Assembly: GCF_000214705.1 (NCBI RefSeq)
Contig: NC_015573.1
Span: forward strand, 2,859,001-2,923,000
Direction: 5' to 3'
Origin: Desulfofundulus kuznetsovii DSM 6115
GTDB taxonomy: Bacteria > Bacillota > Desulfotomaculia > Desulfotomaculales > Desulfovirgulaceae
Length of the DNA stretch: 64,000 nucleotides
Shown here piece by piece: positions 1-8,177 of the stretch. Below the pieces are notes generated by a model that was not told the DNA's origin, ran no database searches, and worked only from the letters and a program-made list of their open reading frames with translations. Position numbers and translations under genes: made by a program. How positions within the stretch are numbered: the stretch's first letter is position 1; each line of letters opens with the position of its first letter.

Positions 1-286
1 TGAGCCGTCCCAGCCATTTGTAAGCGGCGTTAAAAAGGCTCTCGTTCACCCCGGTACGGAAAACAATTTCCCCCATCAGGATGTACAAAGGGATCACGCT
101 CATGGTATAGCTGGAGAATTGATTCCAAAGATCCGCCGTTAAAACGTTGAAGGCTGCCTTGGGTGACGCCACCACCAGCAACCCCAGGAATCCCACTATT
201 AACATGGAGAAACTGATCGGCATCCGGAGAAACATCAATAAAAACAATACAGCCAGACCGATGAGGGCCAGAGTGACAGGACTCAC
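1..286 (-). CDS. dctM: TRAP transporter large permease DctM, N-terminal part
   Basis: This is the first ~95 codons of the large membrane subunit of a tripartite ATP-independent periplasmic (TRAP) transporter; the rest lies beyond the window edge. I read the frame from a GTG at 284-286 that overlaps the dctQ stop as GTGA, so the two are translationally coupled. The visible protein starts with a long hydrophobic helix (SPVTLALIGLAVLFLLMFLR) followed by a segment like the start of the DctM family (YTMSVIPLYILMGEIVFRTG). The family carries the Na+-coupled translocation path for organic acids. The order dctP-dctQ-dctM supports the call. The substrate is not deducible. Confidence 0.88.
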   Translation of the reverse strand, partial: MSPVTLALIGLAVLFLLMFLRMPISFSMLIVGFLGLLVVASPKAAFNVLTADLWNQFSSYTMSVIPLYILMGEIVFRTGVNESLFNAAYKWLGRL

Positions 287-846
287 CTGCTGGCACCCCC
301 GTTGAACTCCTTGAGAAAATCAACTAATATGGCCAGGGTCAATCCCACAAAACCCAGCGAAACCAGGAATATCAGGGGGTAATAGGGTATCCCCATGGTT
401 TCCGACAGGTTGCCGTTTTTAGCCACATTCAAGCCGTAAACGGTGATCTGCCATGCAACCAGGGCAAAAAAGATCATGCTGATGAAAAGCATGAGACGCT
501 TGAGGGCCTTCTGCAAACCAGGAGAAAACCGCTCAACCAGGGCATCCAGCTCGACGTAGCCCCGGCTAACCTGGGTATAACCCAGCCCGAAAGCCCCGGT
601 AACGGCCGCCAGCCAGCCGACAATTTCCGTGGTGCCGGGAAACGGCGCATAAACCACGCGCAGGATGGCATTACCGACGACCACCAGCACCATCAACAGT
701 AAACTGCCGCCGGCCACCCAGGCCAGCCCTTGATTGAGCACGAAGCTCAGACTGTTTAAACGGTCAAGGGCCTCCACCTTACGGGGCAGGCCGGCTACCG
801 CCCTTTTCTGCATCACCTGTTTTTCCAGCAACCCCAAAGCGTTCAC
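283..846 (-). CDS. dctQ: TRAP transporter small permease DctQ
   Basis: A 187-residue protein with four hydrophobic segments, as expected for the small membrane subunit of a TRAP transporter. The pattern around residues 70-100 (PGTTEIVGWLAAVTGAFGLG, then a GYVELDALVE stretch) is typical of the DctQ family. The cytosolic N-terminus of about 30 residues is longer than in many homologues. The annotated start is a GTG with a weak ribosome site; an internal ATG twelve codons in is a possible alternative. The gene sits between dctP and dctM and overlaps dctM by 4 bp. The gap to dctP is about 200 bp and contains an inverted repeat, unusual for this operon type. Confidence 0.88.
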   Translation of the reverse strand: MNALGLLEKQVMQKRAVAGLPRKVEALDRLNSLSFVLNQGLAWVAGGSLLLMVLVVVGNAILRVVYAPFPGTTEIVGWLAAVTGAFGLGYTQVSRGYVELDALVERFSPGLQKALKRLMLFISMIFFALVAWQITVYGLNVAKNGNLSETMGIPYYPLIFLVSLGFVGLTLAILVDFLKEFNGGASR

Positions 847-893
847 CTCACCAAGCCCGCATGTAAATGTTCAGCGAACCCGATTGGATGCGG

Positions 894-972
894 CCCAGCA
901 CTCACCCAAATATTACCTTGCTCCCGGACAAATCCGGTTTTGGGAAGAGCCGGTATCCCGGTGAGTGCTGGG
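894..972. repeat. 13-bp perfect inverted repeat between dctP and dctQ
   Basis: CCCAGCACTCACC at 894-906 is matched by its exact complement GGTGAGTGCTGGG at 960-972, with 53 nt between, which themselves contain a CCGGACAAATCCGG hairpin at about 924-937. There is no T-run on the transcribed (minus) strand, so it is not an ordinary terminator. The sequence just beyond the right arm (974-1000, CGCTCGCTCCAGTG core) resembles part of the MITE-like repeat at 2363-2616, so this may be a relic of a related element. It could also shape dctP versus dctQM mRNA levels. Confidence 0.7.
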
Positions 973-1042
973 GCTTCGCTCGCTCCAGTGCTTCGCGCCG
1001 ACAACACCACATCCGCGTTATTACGGTTTTGCTGAACACGAA

Positions 1043-2101
1043 TTACTGCTTGCTGTACTTCTCCTTCAATTCATAAAGCCTCTTTCTGTATTCCTCGGCA
1101 GGCAGGCCCTTTGCCTTCAATTCCTCAACGTATTTATCCTGGATGGGTTTGAGGATTTTGTCCCAGGCCGCCTTCTCCTCCGGAGAAAGGGTGATTATTT
1201 GCAGGCCGTGTTCCTTTTTACTCCACTCCAGGGCTTCCTTGACGTGGTTATCCATGTACTCGCCGGTCCAGATGGCCATTTCGAGGCTCAAGTCATCAAT
1301 CACTTTTTGCACGTCAGGGGGAAGGGAGTTCCAGACATCTTTATTCATCACCGCCACAAAGCTGGTGATGGTCAGGGGGTAATCGGTCGTGTACTTGAGT
1401 TTCTCCGCCAGTTTCAAATCCATCAGGATTTCCCGCGAAGTTACCAGCCCCTTAATAATACCTGTTTGGAGGGCTTCCGGAACCTCCGACATGGGCATCC
1501 CCACGGGGGAAGCGCCCAATTCCTTTAAGACCGGGGTAAGAGCCCCGGATATTCTAATTTGTTTCCCTTTCAGGTCTTGCAGGCTGGTGACCGGCTCCGT
1601 GACCATCAGGTGGGCAGGTTCAGTGGCAAAAGCAGTGATAATCTTAAAATCCTTAAAGGCGTCGGGCGGAAACTCCTTAATCAAATCGAAGACCACCCGG
1701 CTGGCTACCCTGGAGTTGGGGAAACCGGAAGGCAAATCTGAAATGGCCAATAACGGGAAACGGCCAGGTTCGTAGGTCGGACAGGACAAGCCGATGTCCG
1801 CCACCCCGTTTTTTACTCCATCATACATGTTCTGAGCAGTCAGCAGGGTTCCCCCGGGGAACAACTCGACCTTGACCTTGTTATTGGTCCGCTTCTCCAG
1901 TTCTTCCTTCCACTTCTCCATTTGCTTGGCGGGAAAAGTATTGGCAGGAGCAAAGAAAGCATATTTCAAGACGATAGGTTTTGCAGCCCCGGATTCTTCT
2001 TCCTTTTTACCCTCTTTTGCAGCACCCCCGCTGCAGCCCGTAACTGCCAGGCCAGCCAGCAATAAAACCGCGATCACGCCTAACAAACTCTTCCTCAACA
2101 T
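1043..2101 (-). CDS. dctP: TRAP transporter substrate-binding lipoprotein DctP
   Basis: This 352-residue extracytoplasmic binding protein captures the substrate for the DctQM permease. The N-terminus is a lipoprotein signal peptide: KS, a hydrophobic core, then the lipobox VTGC with Cys23 as the predicted lipidation site, followed by a Lys/Glu-rich linker. The mature part follows the DctP family, including the strand LQDLKGKQIRIS whose Arg normally pairs with the carboxylate of the ligand. The start ATG has a strong GAGGAGG site 5 nt upstream. It is the first gene of dctPQM. A carboxylate ligand is likely from the family, but the exact compound is unknown. Confidence 0.93.
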   Translation of the reverse strand: MLRKSLLGVIAVLLLAGLAVTGCSGGAAKEGKKEEESGAAKPIVLKYAFFAPANTFPAKQMEKWKEELEKRTNNKVKVELFPGGTLLTAQNMYDGVKNGVADIGLSCPTYEPGRFPLLAISDLPSGFPNSRVASRVVFDLIKEFPPDAFKDFKIITAFATEPAHLMVTEPVTSLQDLKGKQIRISGALTPVLKELGASPVGMPMSEVPEALQTGIIKGLVTSREILMDLKLAEKLKYTTDYPLTITSFVAVMNKDVWNSLPPDVQKVIDDLSLEMAIWTGEYMDNHVKEALEWSKKEHGLQIITLSPEEKAAWDKILKPIQDKYVEELKAKGLPAEEYRKRLYELKEKYSKQ

Positions 2102-2189
2102 TCTAAACCTCCTCAGCTAAGCTCTTTTTATTTGGCCCTTTACTACCACAGGTACTTCCCCGCCTTATAAACTACCTCGGGAAAATTAA

Positions 2190-2220
2190 AAACCAACACT
2201 CACATGATGAGTGTTGGTTT
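2190..2220 (-). terminator. Hairpin with T-rich tail upstream of dctP
   Basis: AAACCAACACTCA (2190-2202) pairs perfectly with TGAGTGTTGGTTT (2208-2220) over 13 bp with a 5-nt loop. On the minus strand the stem is followed by TTTTTAATTTT, the pattern of an intrinsic terminator. It lies about 90 bp upstream of the dctP start, so it either ends transcription coming from the pseudouridine synthase genes or attenuates dctPQM. Confidence 0.8.
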
Positions 2221-2362
2221 AATCAACCCAACCCACTCATCTCAGCTCACCTCAGCTCAACTCTATTCTATTACCTTATTAAACCTAGAGGCACCTTACG
2301 GCTCCCTGTCTGGCAAAATACTATCACGCCAGGAAAGAACATGTCAAGAAGACTTTTATCTG

Positions 2363-2616
2363 AGTTATCCCCACTTTCCAACTACCCTGTTTTGGCTCCC
2401 GCTCGCTCCAGTGAGCCTCGCGGGCCAAACTAGTGCTCGGCTCAAAGCTCCGGCAGGCTTCCCGGCAAATTCGGCATCCTGCCTCAGTTGCCGGCCTCGG
2501 GCATCCATGCCCTCGGGCCTGCCTTCGCTTTTCGCCTCGCTAAGTTTGGCTAGCCGCTCGGCTCAAGTCGCTCGCTACCGAGCCAAAACAGGGGCTTTAA
2601 AAAACTGGGGATACTT
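2363..2616 (+). repeat. MITE-like palindromic repeat, copy 1
   Basis: A ~255-bp element whose near-identical copy lies in inverted orientation at 18857-19112. Its ends are imperfect inverted repeats of about 37 bp: the left end starts GTTATCCCCA and runs to CCCTGTTTTGGCTC, and the right end runs GAGCCAAAACAGGGG to ACTGGGGATAC. The inverse complementarity continues imperfectly inwards, so the whole element could fold into a long cruciform; it includes the small palindrome GGGCATCCATGCCC. It encodes no transposase. An open frame of about 85 codons crosses both copies but looks like a by-product of the high G+C, not a gene. The rest of the 2102-2773 gap shows only the hairpin at 2190-2220. Confidence 0.85.
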
Positions 2617-2773
2617 CAGGACTTTTATGCCCGGGGTTTGTACGAGGCCACCACCCGGGCTGTTTTACCAGTTCTTCCCTGGACAGGCGGGGTGTTTGCT
2701 CCGGAAGGGTGCATTCCCGGAATTTACTCCTAAAGCACATTTCGCAGCGCGGAAATTGGACGTCAAACGGCTG

Positions 2774-3514
2774 CTATCTTGCCGGGTTTAATTCCCGCAG
2801 ATTTTTTATTTCTTCTTCCGACAATTCACGATACTCTCCGGGCTTCAACCGTTCATCGAGGATTAAGGGTCCCATGGCAATCCGTTTCAGATAGGTTACT
2901 TTCTTGCCCACAGATTGAAACATGCGCTTTACCTGATGATATTTTCCTTCATAAATGGTAAGTTCAACCTCCGATTCCGGTCCGGAGCGAAGAATCTTCA
3001 ACTTACCGGGCATGGTACGGTAGCCGTCATTCAAGATTACCCCATGACGAAATGCTTCCACATCTGTTTCTGTAACCATTCCGCATACCACGGCAAAATA
3101 CGTTTTTGGCACACGTTTTTTGGGTGACAGGAGTTGATGGGCCAGTTTGCCGTCATTGGTAAGTAAAAGCAATCCCTCTGCATCTTTGTCCAGCCGCCCT
3201 ACAGGAAACGGATGAAAGGCACGATACTCAGGAGGAAGCAGGTCAACCACTGCTTGCGCAAATCTATCTTCGGTGGCGGATAGAAAGCCTTGCGGCTTAT
3301 TTAGCATTAAATAGATGTGCTGTCTATATTCTACAGGTTCGCCGTCCACCTCAATGTGATCACGGCCGGGCAAAACGTGTAATCCCGGGTCATTGGCCAA
3401 TTCCCCGTTAACCCTGACTCGTTTTTCTTTGACCAGCTTTTTAATCTCCTTACGGGTACCAAACCCCATGTGTGCCAGCACTTTATCCAGGCGCTGCCGC
3501 CCTTTTTCCACCAT
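2774..3514 (-). CDS. Pseudouridine synthase of the RsuA/RluB family
   Basis: A 246-residue enzyme that isomerises a uridine in ribosomal RNA to pseudouridine. An N-terminal S4 RNA-binding domain (about residues 5-65, RLDKVLAHMGFGTRKEIKK) precedes the catalytic domain with the family motif GRLDKDAEGLLLLTNDG, in which the Asp after GRL is the catalytic residue. I chose the ATG at 3512-3514 because a GGTGAGG site lies just upstream; an upstream in-frame start would overlap truD and add 24 residues outside the family. Whether it acts on 16S (RsuA) or 23S (RluB-type) rRNA cannot be decided here. It lies 68 bp downstream of truD on the same strand. Confidence 0.9.
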   Translation of the reverse strand: MVEKGRQRLDKVLAHMGFGTRKEIKKLVKEKRVRVNGELANDPGLHVLPGRDHIEVDGEPVEYRQHIYLMLNKPQGFLSATEDRFAQAVVDLLPPEYRAFHPFPVGRLDKDAEGLLLLTNDGKLAHQLLSPKKRVPKTYFAVVCGMVTETDVEAFRHGVILNDGYRTMPGKLKILRSGPESEVELTIYEGKYHQVKRMFQSVGKKVTYLKRIAMGPLILDERLKPGEYRELSEEEIKNLRELNPAR

Positions 3515-3582
3515 TTTTCTCACCTCACCGCCGTTCCAGCCGGGCATATCATCCCGGCTATTACAGGGGTAATTATCATTGT

Positions 3583-4743
3583 TCAAGGCATGGTCAGCCT
3601 CTTGATGAGCATTGTCCCGTAGCTCCCCCGCGGCAGCTTAAAGAAAAGGCGGATTTTTTGCCTGCCGGGGTAAAGGTCATCGGGTTCCGCCGGCTCCAAA
3701 CGAAAATCGCCGGGAAAAACTACGGCACTCCTGGGAGTGGACTTAAAAAAGGCCTGCCGCACCTTGCGGAGGTTGAAACTGCTGCGCTTGATGCCTCTTT
3801 CCTCCAGGATGGCCGCAAAGAGTTGTTCGGTGCGGGCATCGGGAAACTCCATGCGGCTGGCAGCCAGCGGCAGGGCAAGAGACTTCAAATAGGCAAGCTC
3901 TTTTCTTTCCAGGCGCCGGTAAAAAAGATAGGGTCCGGCCACTCCCGGAACAGCCGCAAGATCAAGCCCGAGATCCTGCAGAATTCTTCTTAGAAGCTCG
4001 TTAAAGAGAAAACTCTGGTAGGCCGAAAAAAGAAGCGAAAGCTCTTCCCCGGGGATCATCTGTAACGCCTCTATGTAAGCCTTTGGTTTCTCTGCGAGCA
4101 GGGAAAATATTCTACTTTCCATGGTGGTTTTGGCACGGGAAAGGCAGATCGCCCAATCCCCCCAGTGTTCGCGGAAAAAGCGCTTTCGTTCCTTGGCCTC
4201 TTTTTTTTCTTCCGGGTAAACACCGGTAAGGTAGATCTGCAGGCTGCCGTTATAGTGCTTTTTCAGCAATCTCTCGGCCATAAAGCCCATCTGGCGGTCC
4301 ATGCTGCCGAAACGCTGGTCATCGTAGTAATTGGGGTAGCCAAAACCCCTGACCTCATCAACCCGGCGGGTGATGCGGGATACCTCTTCCGCACTGAGGG
4401 CGCGGATGGTGATGGCAAACTCGTTTCCTTCCAGAAGATCGGGCCCCATGGGCCTGTCCATATAGCCAATGCTCTGGAAGTGAAAGTTTTTGTCGCCGGT
4501 GGTTAAATTAGCGGGATGCTTAACCGTGACGTATTGGAAGGTATGGGCGTGCCTGTCCTTTAATCCCCCGTAAGCAAAAAGGCGGTAGGGAAGGCCATGC
4601 GCCTTTGCAAGCTGGAGCAAAAGATCGATGGTATTCCATCCCTTCTTTTCTAAAAGGTACAGCCGGTAGGGTCCTTTTTCCCGGAGAGGCAGGCGGGCCA
4701 ATTCCCTGACCACGAAATCCCCGGGAATCACCTTTAATTTCAT
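3583..4743 (-). CDS. truD: tRNA pseudouridine(13) synthase TruD
   Basis: A 386-residue protein of the TruD family, which modifies U13 of tRNA (Glu in E. coli). The catalytic motif is present as YGGLKDRHA near residue 60, with the Asp as nucleophile, and the second family motif appears as NYYDDQRFGS near residue 135, a variant of NYFGxQRFG. The TRUD insertion region follows. The start ATG has an AAGGAGT site 8 nt upstream. TruD is patchily distributed in Firmicutes, so its pairing with another pseudouridine synthase gene is of some note. No transfer signs are visible in its base composition. Confidence 0.92.
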   Translation of the reverse strand: MKLKVIPGDFVVRELARLPLREKGPYRLYLLEKKGWNTIDLLLQLAKAHGLPYRLFAYGGLKDRHAHTFQYVTVKHPANLTTGDKNFHFQSIGYMDRPMGPDLLEGNEFAITIRALSAEEVSRITRRVDEVRGFGYPNYYDDQRFGSMDRQMGFMAERLLKKHYNGSLQIYLTGVYPEEKKEAKERKRFFREHWGDWAICLSRAKTTMESRIFSLLAEKPKAYIEALQMIPGEELSLLFSAYQSFLFNELLRRILQDLGLDLAAVPGVAGPYLFYRRLERKELAYLKSLALPLAASRMEFPDARTEQLFAAILEERGIKRSSFNLRKVRQAFFKSTPRSAVVFPGDFRLEPAEPDDLYPGRQKIRLFFKLPRGSYGTMLIKRLTMP

Positions 4744-5007
4744 TGTCTTTACTCCTTATTTCCCTAATTTGTCGCCTCCCTAAATATGTACCACAACCCA
4801 CAGCGCTTTGTAAAACCCGGCGCAAAACAAAAAGGCCCCTCGCCAATTCAAGCTTTTCCGGCGCAATTTCAATAACCATAATTGGCTCACCTCAGTGAAA
4901 AGAATGCCTTTTAGAAAACGTTATCAAAGCGTACAAAAAACAACCGGCAGGTTTTGGGGCAAAGAAAAGGCTTAAGCCGTGCAGCAACTGGCCCTTGAGC
5001 TATTGGA

Positions 5008-5036
5008 TTGACAATATTGGTTTTATACTGTAAGTT
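5008..5036 (+). promoter_or_regulatory. Sigma-A-like promoter for the Phd/PIN pair
   Basis: TTGACA at 5008-5013 and TAAGTT at 5031-5036 are separated by 17 bp and lie 20 bp before the antitoxin start. The rest of 4744-5007 contains no gene I can support; it includes one copy of a 23-bp repeat (about 4910-4932) also found near 8846. Confidence 0.55.
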
Positions 5037-5055
5037 AAACATAGAGGTGAACCTT

Positions 5056-5334
5056 ATGGAAAACATCATTAATGTGGAAAATGCCAGGCGAATTCTGGGG
5101 GATTTGATCAGCCGGGTAAACGAAAATAAACAACCGGTAATCATCACCCGGCGCTCGAAAGAAAAGGCCATTCTTCTGGATTATGATGAGTACGTGCGAT
5201 TGAAAACCCTGGCTGAAAAGGCAAAGGAAGACCGGTTAATCGAAGCCCTGGAAAAGATCCAGCAAGCAGTCGCTGAAGCCGGTATTCCCTATGAAGCAGT
5301 CGCCGAAGCCATTCGCGAGGTTCGTTCCAGATGA
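5056..5334 (+). CDS. Phd/YefM-type antitoxin
   Basis: A 92-residue antitoxin that would bind its promoter and neutralise a PIN-domain ribonuclease. The N-terminal fold signature is visible (INVENARRILGDLISRVNE, then QPVIITRRSKEKAILLDYDE), which is the Phd/YefM DNA-binding domain; the C-terminal 35 residues are the charged toxin-binding tail. The start ATG follows a GAGGTGA site. The stop overlaps the toxin start as ATGA. A shrunken copy of this gene lies at 10406-10483, showing that this cassette was duplicated or moved within the island. Confidence 0.85.
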   Translation: MENIINVENARRILGDLISRVNENKQPVIITRRSKEKAILLDYDEYVRLKTLAEKAKEDRLIEALEKIQQAVAEAGIPYEAVAEAIREVRSR

Positions 5335-5743
5335 AAGTTGTTATGGATACAATATACTGGTATCAGCCATCGGTTGGACTGGTCCCCCGCACCGGCTGCT
5401 AAAGGCATGTATAGGGGGAAAACTAAAGCTTTTTATCAGCCCGGCTTTAATCGAAGAATTGATCCTGGTTATAGCCCGCCCGAAGCTTAAAGTGGTCGCC
5501 GCTCATCCTGATTTGCCCCGGATAATATCCTGGTTGTGCCAACCGGAACGTCTAATTATCCCCCGGCAGCAGCTAAATGTCATCACGGAAGATCCTGCCG
5601 ATAACAGGGTTCTCGAGTGTGCACTGGAGGCAGGCGCCGGGGCCATCGTTTCCGGCGACGAACACCTGCTGGATTTGAAAATCTTTTCTGGCATCCCCAT
5701 CCTGAAGGCTACCGAAGCATGCCGGGCCTGGAAAATTATCTGA
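5331..5743 (+). pseudogene. PIN-domain toxin broken by a one-base frameshift
   Basis: The toxin begins at the ATG at 5331, overlapping the antitoxin stop, and reads MKVVMDT before losing the frame near base 5352. One added A there would restore NILVSAIGWTGPP and the remaining ~120 residues, which run open to 5743 (with RPKLKVV, ITEDPADNRVLECAL and AGAGAIVSGDEHLLDLK as PIN-fold landmarks and acidic residues). As written, translation from 5331 ends after about 23 codons. Either the toxin is dead while the antitoxin survives, or this is a sequencing error in an A-run. The family is the PIN group often paired with Phd. Confidence 0.82.
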
Positions 5744-5882
5744 CTAAAACCGGACCCGGACTTTTCCCAGCCCGCAAAAGTTATCCATATATACCCAGCC
5801 CAAAAGGTACTTCTGAAAACCCAGGCGAGGGGTTGATGCAAGGGGTCAAAATTTAGCCTTACGGGCTATACGGTTATGTGAA

Positions 5883-6638
5883 CTAAATAATCTCCCGGTA
5901 TTCCCTTTCAATAATACTCCTGAGCATTCCAGCCAGCCCGGACACACTGTCTATTTCACTGTAGGGGATGGTAAACCGGACAAATCTTTCATCCAGGTCC
6001 AGCTCGTCCAGAAGAGACCCGAAGAGGCCCCGGGCCTTTTTGTCGAGCTGCATGACCACCACCAGTTCCCTCTCCCCGGCCACGGGATAAACCTCGATTT
6101 CATCGAGCTCCCGGGCAAAATAGGTGGTGGGACGGTACTCAAACTCCTGGAAGCGGCCGTTGTAATCCCCACAGCCGGGCTTTTCCCGAAAGCCCAGGAC
6201 TTTTAAGGCATCGAAGAACATTTTGAACTCCCTGTTGGGCACTATTTGAATAGGGTCATGGTCAACCGGGTCAATGGCCTGGGGTATGTCCAGCCCCGTC
6301 TGGAGGAAGTACCTGGTCCGGCCCCTGGAAATGGGCAGGCCAAAGGGGATCTGGAAACTCACCGGGTAGACCTTTTCCTCCCCCGGCCGGACCACCATTT
6401 TCTCTCCCACCGTGACCGTGCCGATGATCCGGCGAATGTTCCTGGTTTGATCCCCGGCCTTATAGGCTGAGGATAGGATAAGGTTGATGTAGATTTTGTC
6501 CACCTGCTGTTCGACGTTCCCGCCCTGGATCCTGATGGTCCCATTCAGGATCCCGCCCAGAGGGACCGCAGTCCCCGCCACCTCCAGGTTTACCCTGGCA
6601 GAACCAATGCCAATGCTGGCGAGAAGTTTGGTAAGCAT
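5883..6638 (-). CDS. spo0M: Sporulation-control protein Spo0M, full copy
   Basis: A 251-residue Spo0M-family protein with the arrestin-like beta-sandwich N-terminal half typical of the family (SARVNLEVAGTAVPLGGILN near the start, then GTIRIQGGNVEQQVDKIYIN). In Bacillus, Spo0M affects sporulation and cell morphology; its molecular role is not settled. The start ATG follows a GGAGGTG site. The first two thirds of the gene plus about 65 bp upstream are repeated at 7701-8242 with about 97% identity by eye. The presence of this gene supports an endospore-forming host. Confidence 0.9.
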   Translation of the reverse strand: MLTKLLASIGIGSARVNLEVAGTAVPLGGILNGTIRIQGGNVEQQVDKIYINLILSSAYKAGDQTRNIRRIIGTVTVGEKMVVRPGEEKVYPVSFQIPFGLPISRGRTRYFLQTGLDIPQAIDPVDHDPIQIVPNREFKMFFDALKVLGFREKPGCGDYNGRFQEFEYRPTTYFARELDEIEVYPVAGERELVVVMQLDKKARGLFGSLLDELDLDERFVRFTIPYSEIDSVSGLAGMLRSIIEREYREII

Positions 6639-6703
6639 GATACACCTCCGATAGAATTTGGAAAGCTGAGGTATTGAATTCGCCGGGCAATGGGGAAATC
6701 CTT
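6162..6703. repeat. Segmental duplication, copy 1 (spo0M 5' part)
   Basis: This stretch, running from inside spo0M through its start and about 65 bp of upstream DNA, recurs in the same orientation at 7701-8242. I see scattered single-base differences only. The two copies flank a VapC/AbrB pair. Confidence 0.93.
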
Positions 6704-6836
6704 TTCAGGAAGAAACACTGATATGCTTTTAATAGACCACGACCATGCTCGGGCGTACACAAAAATAATCCGGCTGCCTGGCCGGATCATGTTGAGCATT
6801 ACCAGAGGATTTCAGCCCAATTTTTATCCGAACTGG

Positions 6837-7271
6837 TTATTGAGAATTCGGGATATTTTTAGCCGGAAGCATCAACTGATCAATTTCCAGATCAACTCTG
6901 CTGAATTCCGGATCCCGGTGCACCAGCGTAGCAGCTTTTTTCCTTGCCAGGCCAGCAATAAAAGCATCGGCCACGCTTAACCCGCCCTTTGCTTTTATTT
7001 GTGCGGCCAACCAGAGCAACTCCTCGTCAGGCCAGACTTCTTCCAGTGGCAATTCCCTTAGCTGGAGAACCAGTTTTATTGCCTCATCCAGATTCTCCCT
7101 GGACATGACCAGATAAGCAATCTCAAAAATACTCATGAAAGAAATATAAACAATTGCCTTACCTGAGGAAGCTTGTACAAATACCTCTTCGATCAGGTCA
7201 GCTCCTGCTTCATCCTGGTAATAGGTCAACAGGGCACTGGTGTCCAGCACGTATTTTTTGATGTCACTCAT
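6837..7271 (-). CDS. VapC-type PIN-domain toxin
   Basis: A 144-residue PIN-domain ribonuclease. The acidic active-site residues are in place: LDTSALL near residue 10, the Glu of MSIFEIAYLV near 50, the Asp of LSVADAFIAGLA near 101 and the Asp of LVHRDPEFSRV. Such toxins usually cleave tRNA or rRNA loops and are held in check by a cognate antitoxin. The ATG overlaps the preceding AbrB-type antitoxin gene by 8 bp, a classic toxin-antitoxin arrangement. The gene looks intact. It lies between the two copies of the spo0M duplication. Confidence 0.9.
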   Translation of the reverse strand: MSDIKKYVLDTSALLTYYQDEAGADLIEEVFVQASSGKAIVYISFMSIFEIAYLVMSRENLDEAIKLVLQLRELPLEEVWPDEELLWLAAQIKAKGGLSVADAFIAGLARKKAATLVHRDPEFSRVDLEIDQLMLPAKNIPNSQ

Positions 7272-7512
7272 TTACTTTCCGTTCCTTTTCCCGGTACTTC
7301 ATCAGTAAACCGAGCAAATCCTTTCCCTTTCCAGCACCCCGGAAAAGTTTACCCGGTTCAGCTGGCAAAGGAATTATCTTTATCTCCCCGCCCTGGTCGA
7401 TCCAGGCTATGCGCGTGCCTTCCCGGATATTATAGCGTTCCCTAATCCCGGCTGGAATAACGGTCTGGTAACGGTGACTGACAGTGGTTTTAATGATATT
7501 TCTTGTGCTCAA
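7264..7512 (-). CDS. AbrB/SpoVT-type antitoxin
   Basis: An 82-residue swapped-hairpin antitoxin with the signature TTVSHRYQTVIPAGIRERYN, the AbrB/MazE DNA-binding fold, and a basic tail that would bind the toxin. I place the start at a TTG at 7510-7512 because a GGGAGG site lies 8-9 nt upstream; a longer open frame exists but has no family match. It overlaps the VapC gene at its 3' end. It probably autoregulates its own operon. Confidence 0.82.
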   Translation of the reverse strand: MSTRNIIKTTVSHRYQTVIPAGIRERYNIREGTRIAWIDQGGEIKIIPLPAEPGKLFRGAGKGKDLLGLLMKYREKERKVNE

Positions 7513-7624
7513 ACAACACACCTCCCTTTTCTTACAGTATACAAGACGTATATTCCTATTACAAGACAGAATGCATCCAAAACCTAAAAGTAAACCCACA
7601 TCTTATGTTGTAGATCCAGGTTGG

Positions 7625-7700
7625 TTATTCCCCCAGCACTTTAATAATGACCCTTTTCCGCCGACGGCCATCGAATTCAGCATAATAAACCTGCTGCCAG
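7625..7700 (-). pseudogene. C-terminal scrap of a YjbQ/UPF0047-like gene
   Basis: One minus-strand frame reads [20 protein letters not shown] followed by VLGE and a stop at 7625. This matches my recollection of the C-terminus of the YjbQ (UPF0047) family, which ends WQQ...FDGPR...V..GE. The scrap is cut exactly where the truncated spo0M copy begins (7701), so the duplication seems to have replaced the rest of the gene. Recognition is from memory of the family, without alignment. Confidence 0.5.
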
Positions 7701-8177
7701 GTAATCCCCACAGCCGGGCTTTTCCCGAAAGCCCAGGACTTTTAAGGCATCGAAGAACATTTTGAACCCCCTGTTGGGCACTATTTGAATGGGGTCATGG
7801 TCGACCGGGTCAATGGCCTGGGGTATGTCCAGCCCCGTCTGGAGGAAGTACCTGGTCCGGCCCCTGGAAATGGGCAGGCTAAAGGGGATCTGGAAACTCA
7901 CGGGGTAGACCTTTTCCTCCCCCGGCCGGACCACCATTTTCTCCCCCACCGTGGCCGTGCCGATGATCCGGCGAATGTTCCTGGTTTGATCCCCGGCCTT
8001 ATAGGCTGAGGATAGGATAAGGTTGATGTAGATTTTATCCACCTGCTGCTCGACGTTCCCGCCCTGGATCCTGATGGTCCCATTCAGGATCCCGCCCAGG
8101 GGGACCGCAGTCCCCGCCACCTCCAGGTTTACCCTGGCAGAACCAATGCCAATGCTGGCGAGAAGTTTGGTAAGCAT
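7677..8177 (-). pseudogene. Truncated second copy of spo0M
   Basis: This copy keeps the start, ribosome site and first ~159 codons of spo0M, then runs into foreign sequence and stops after seven unrelated residues (LAAGLLC). The C-terminal third is missing, so a full fold is unlikely. It is almost identical to the full copy, which suggests a recent event. It could still be translated as a truncated arrestin-like domain. Confidence 0.85.
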
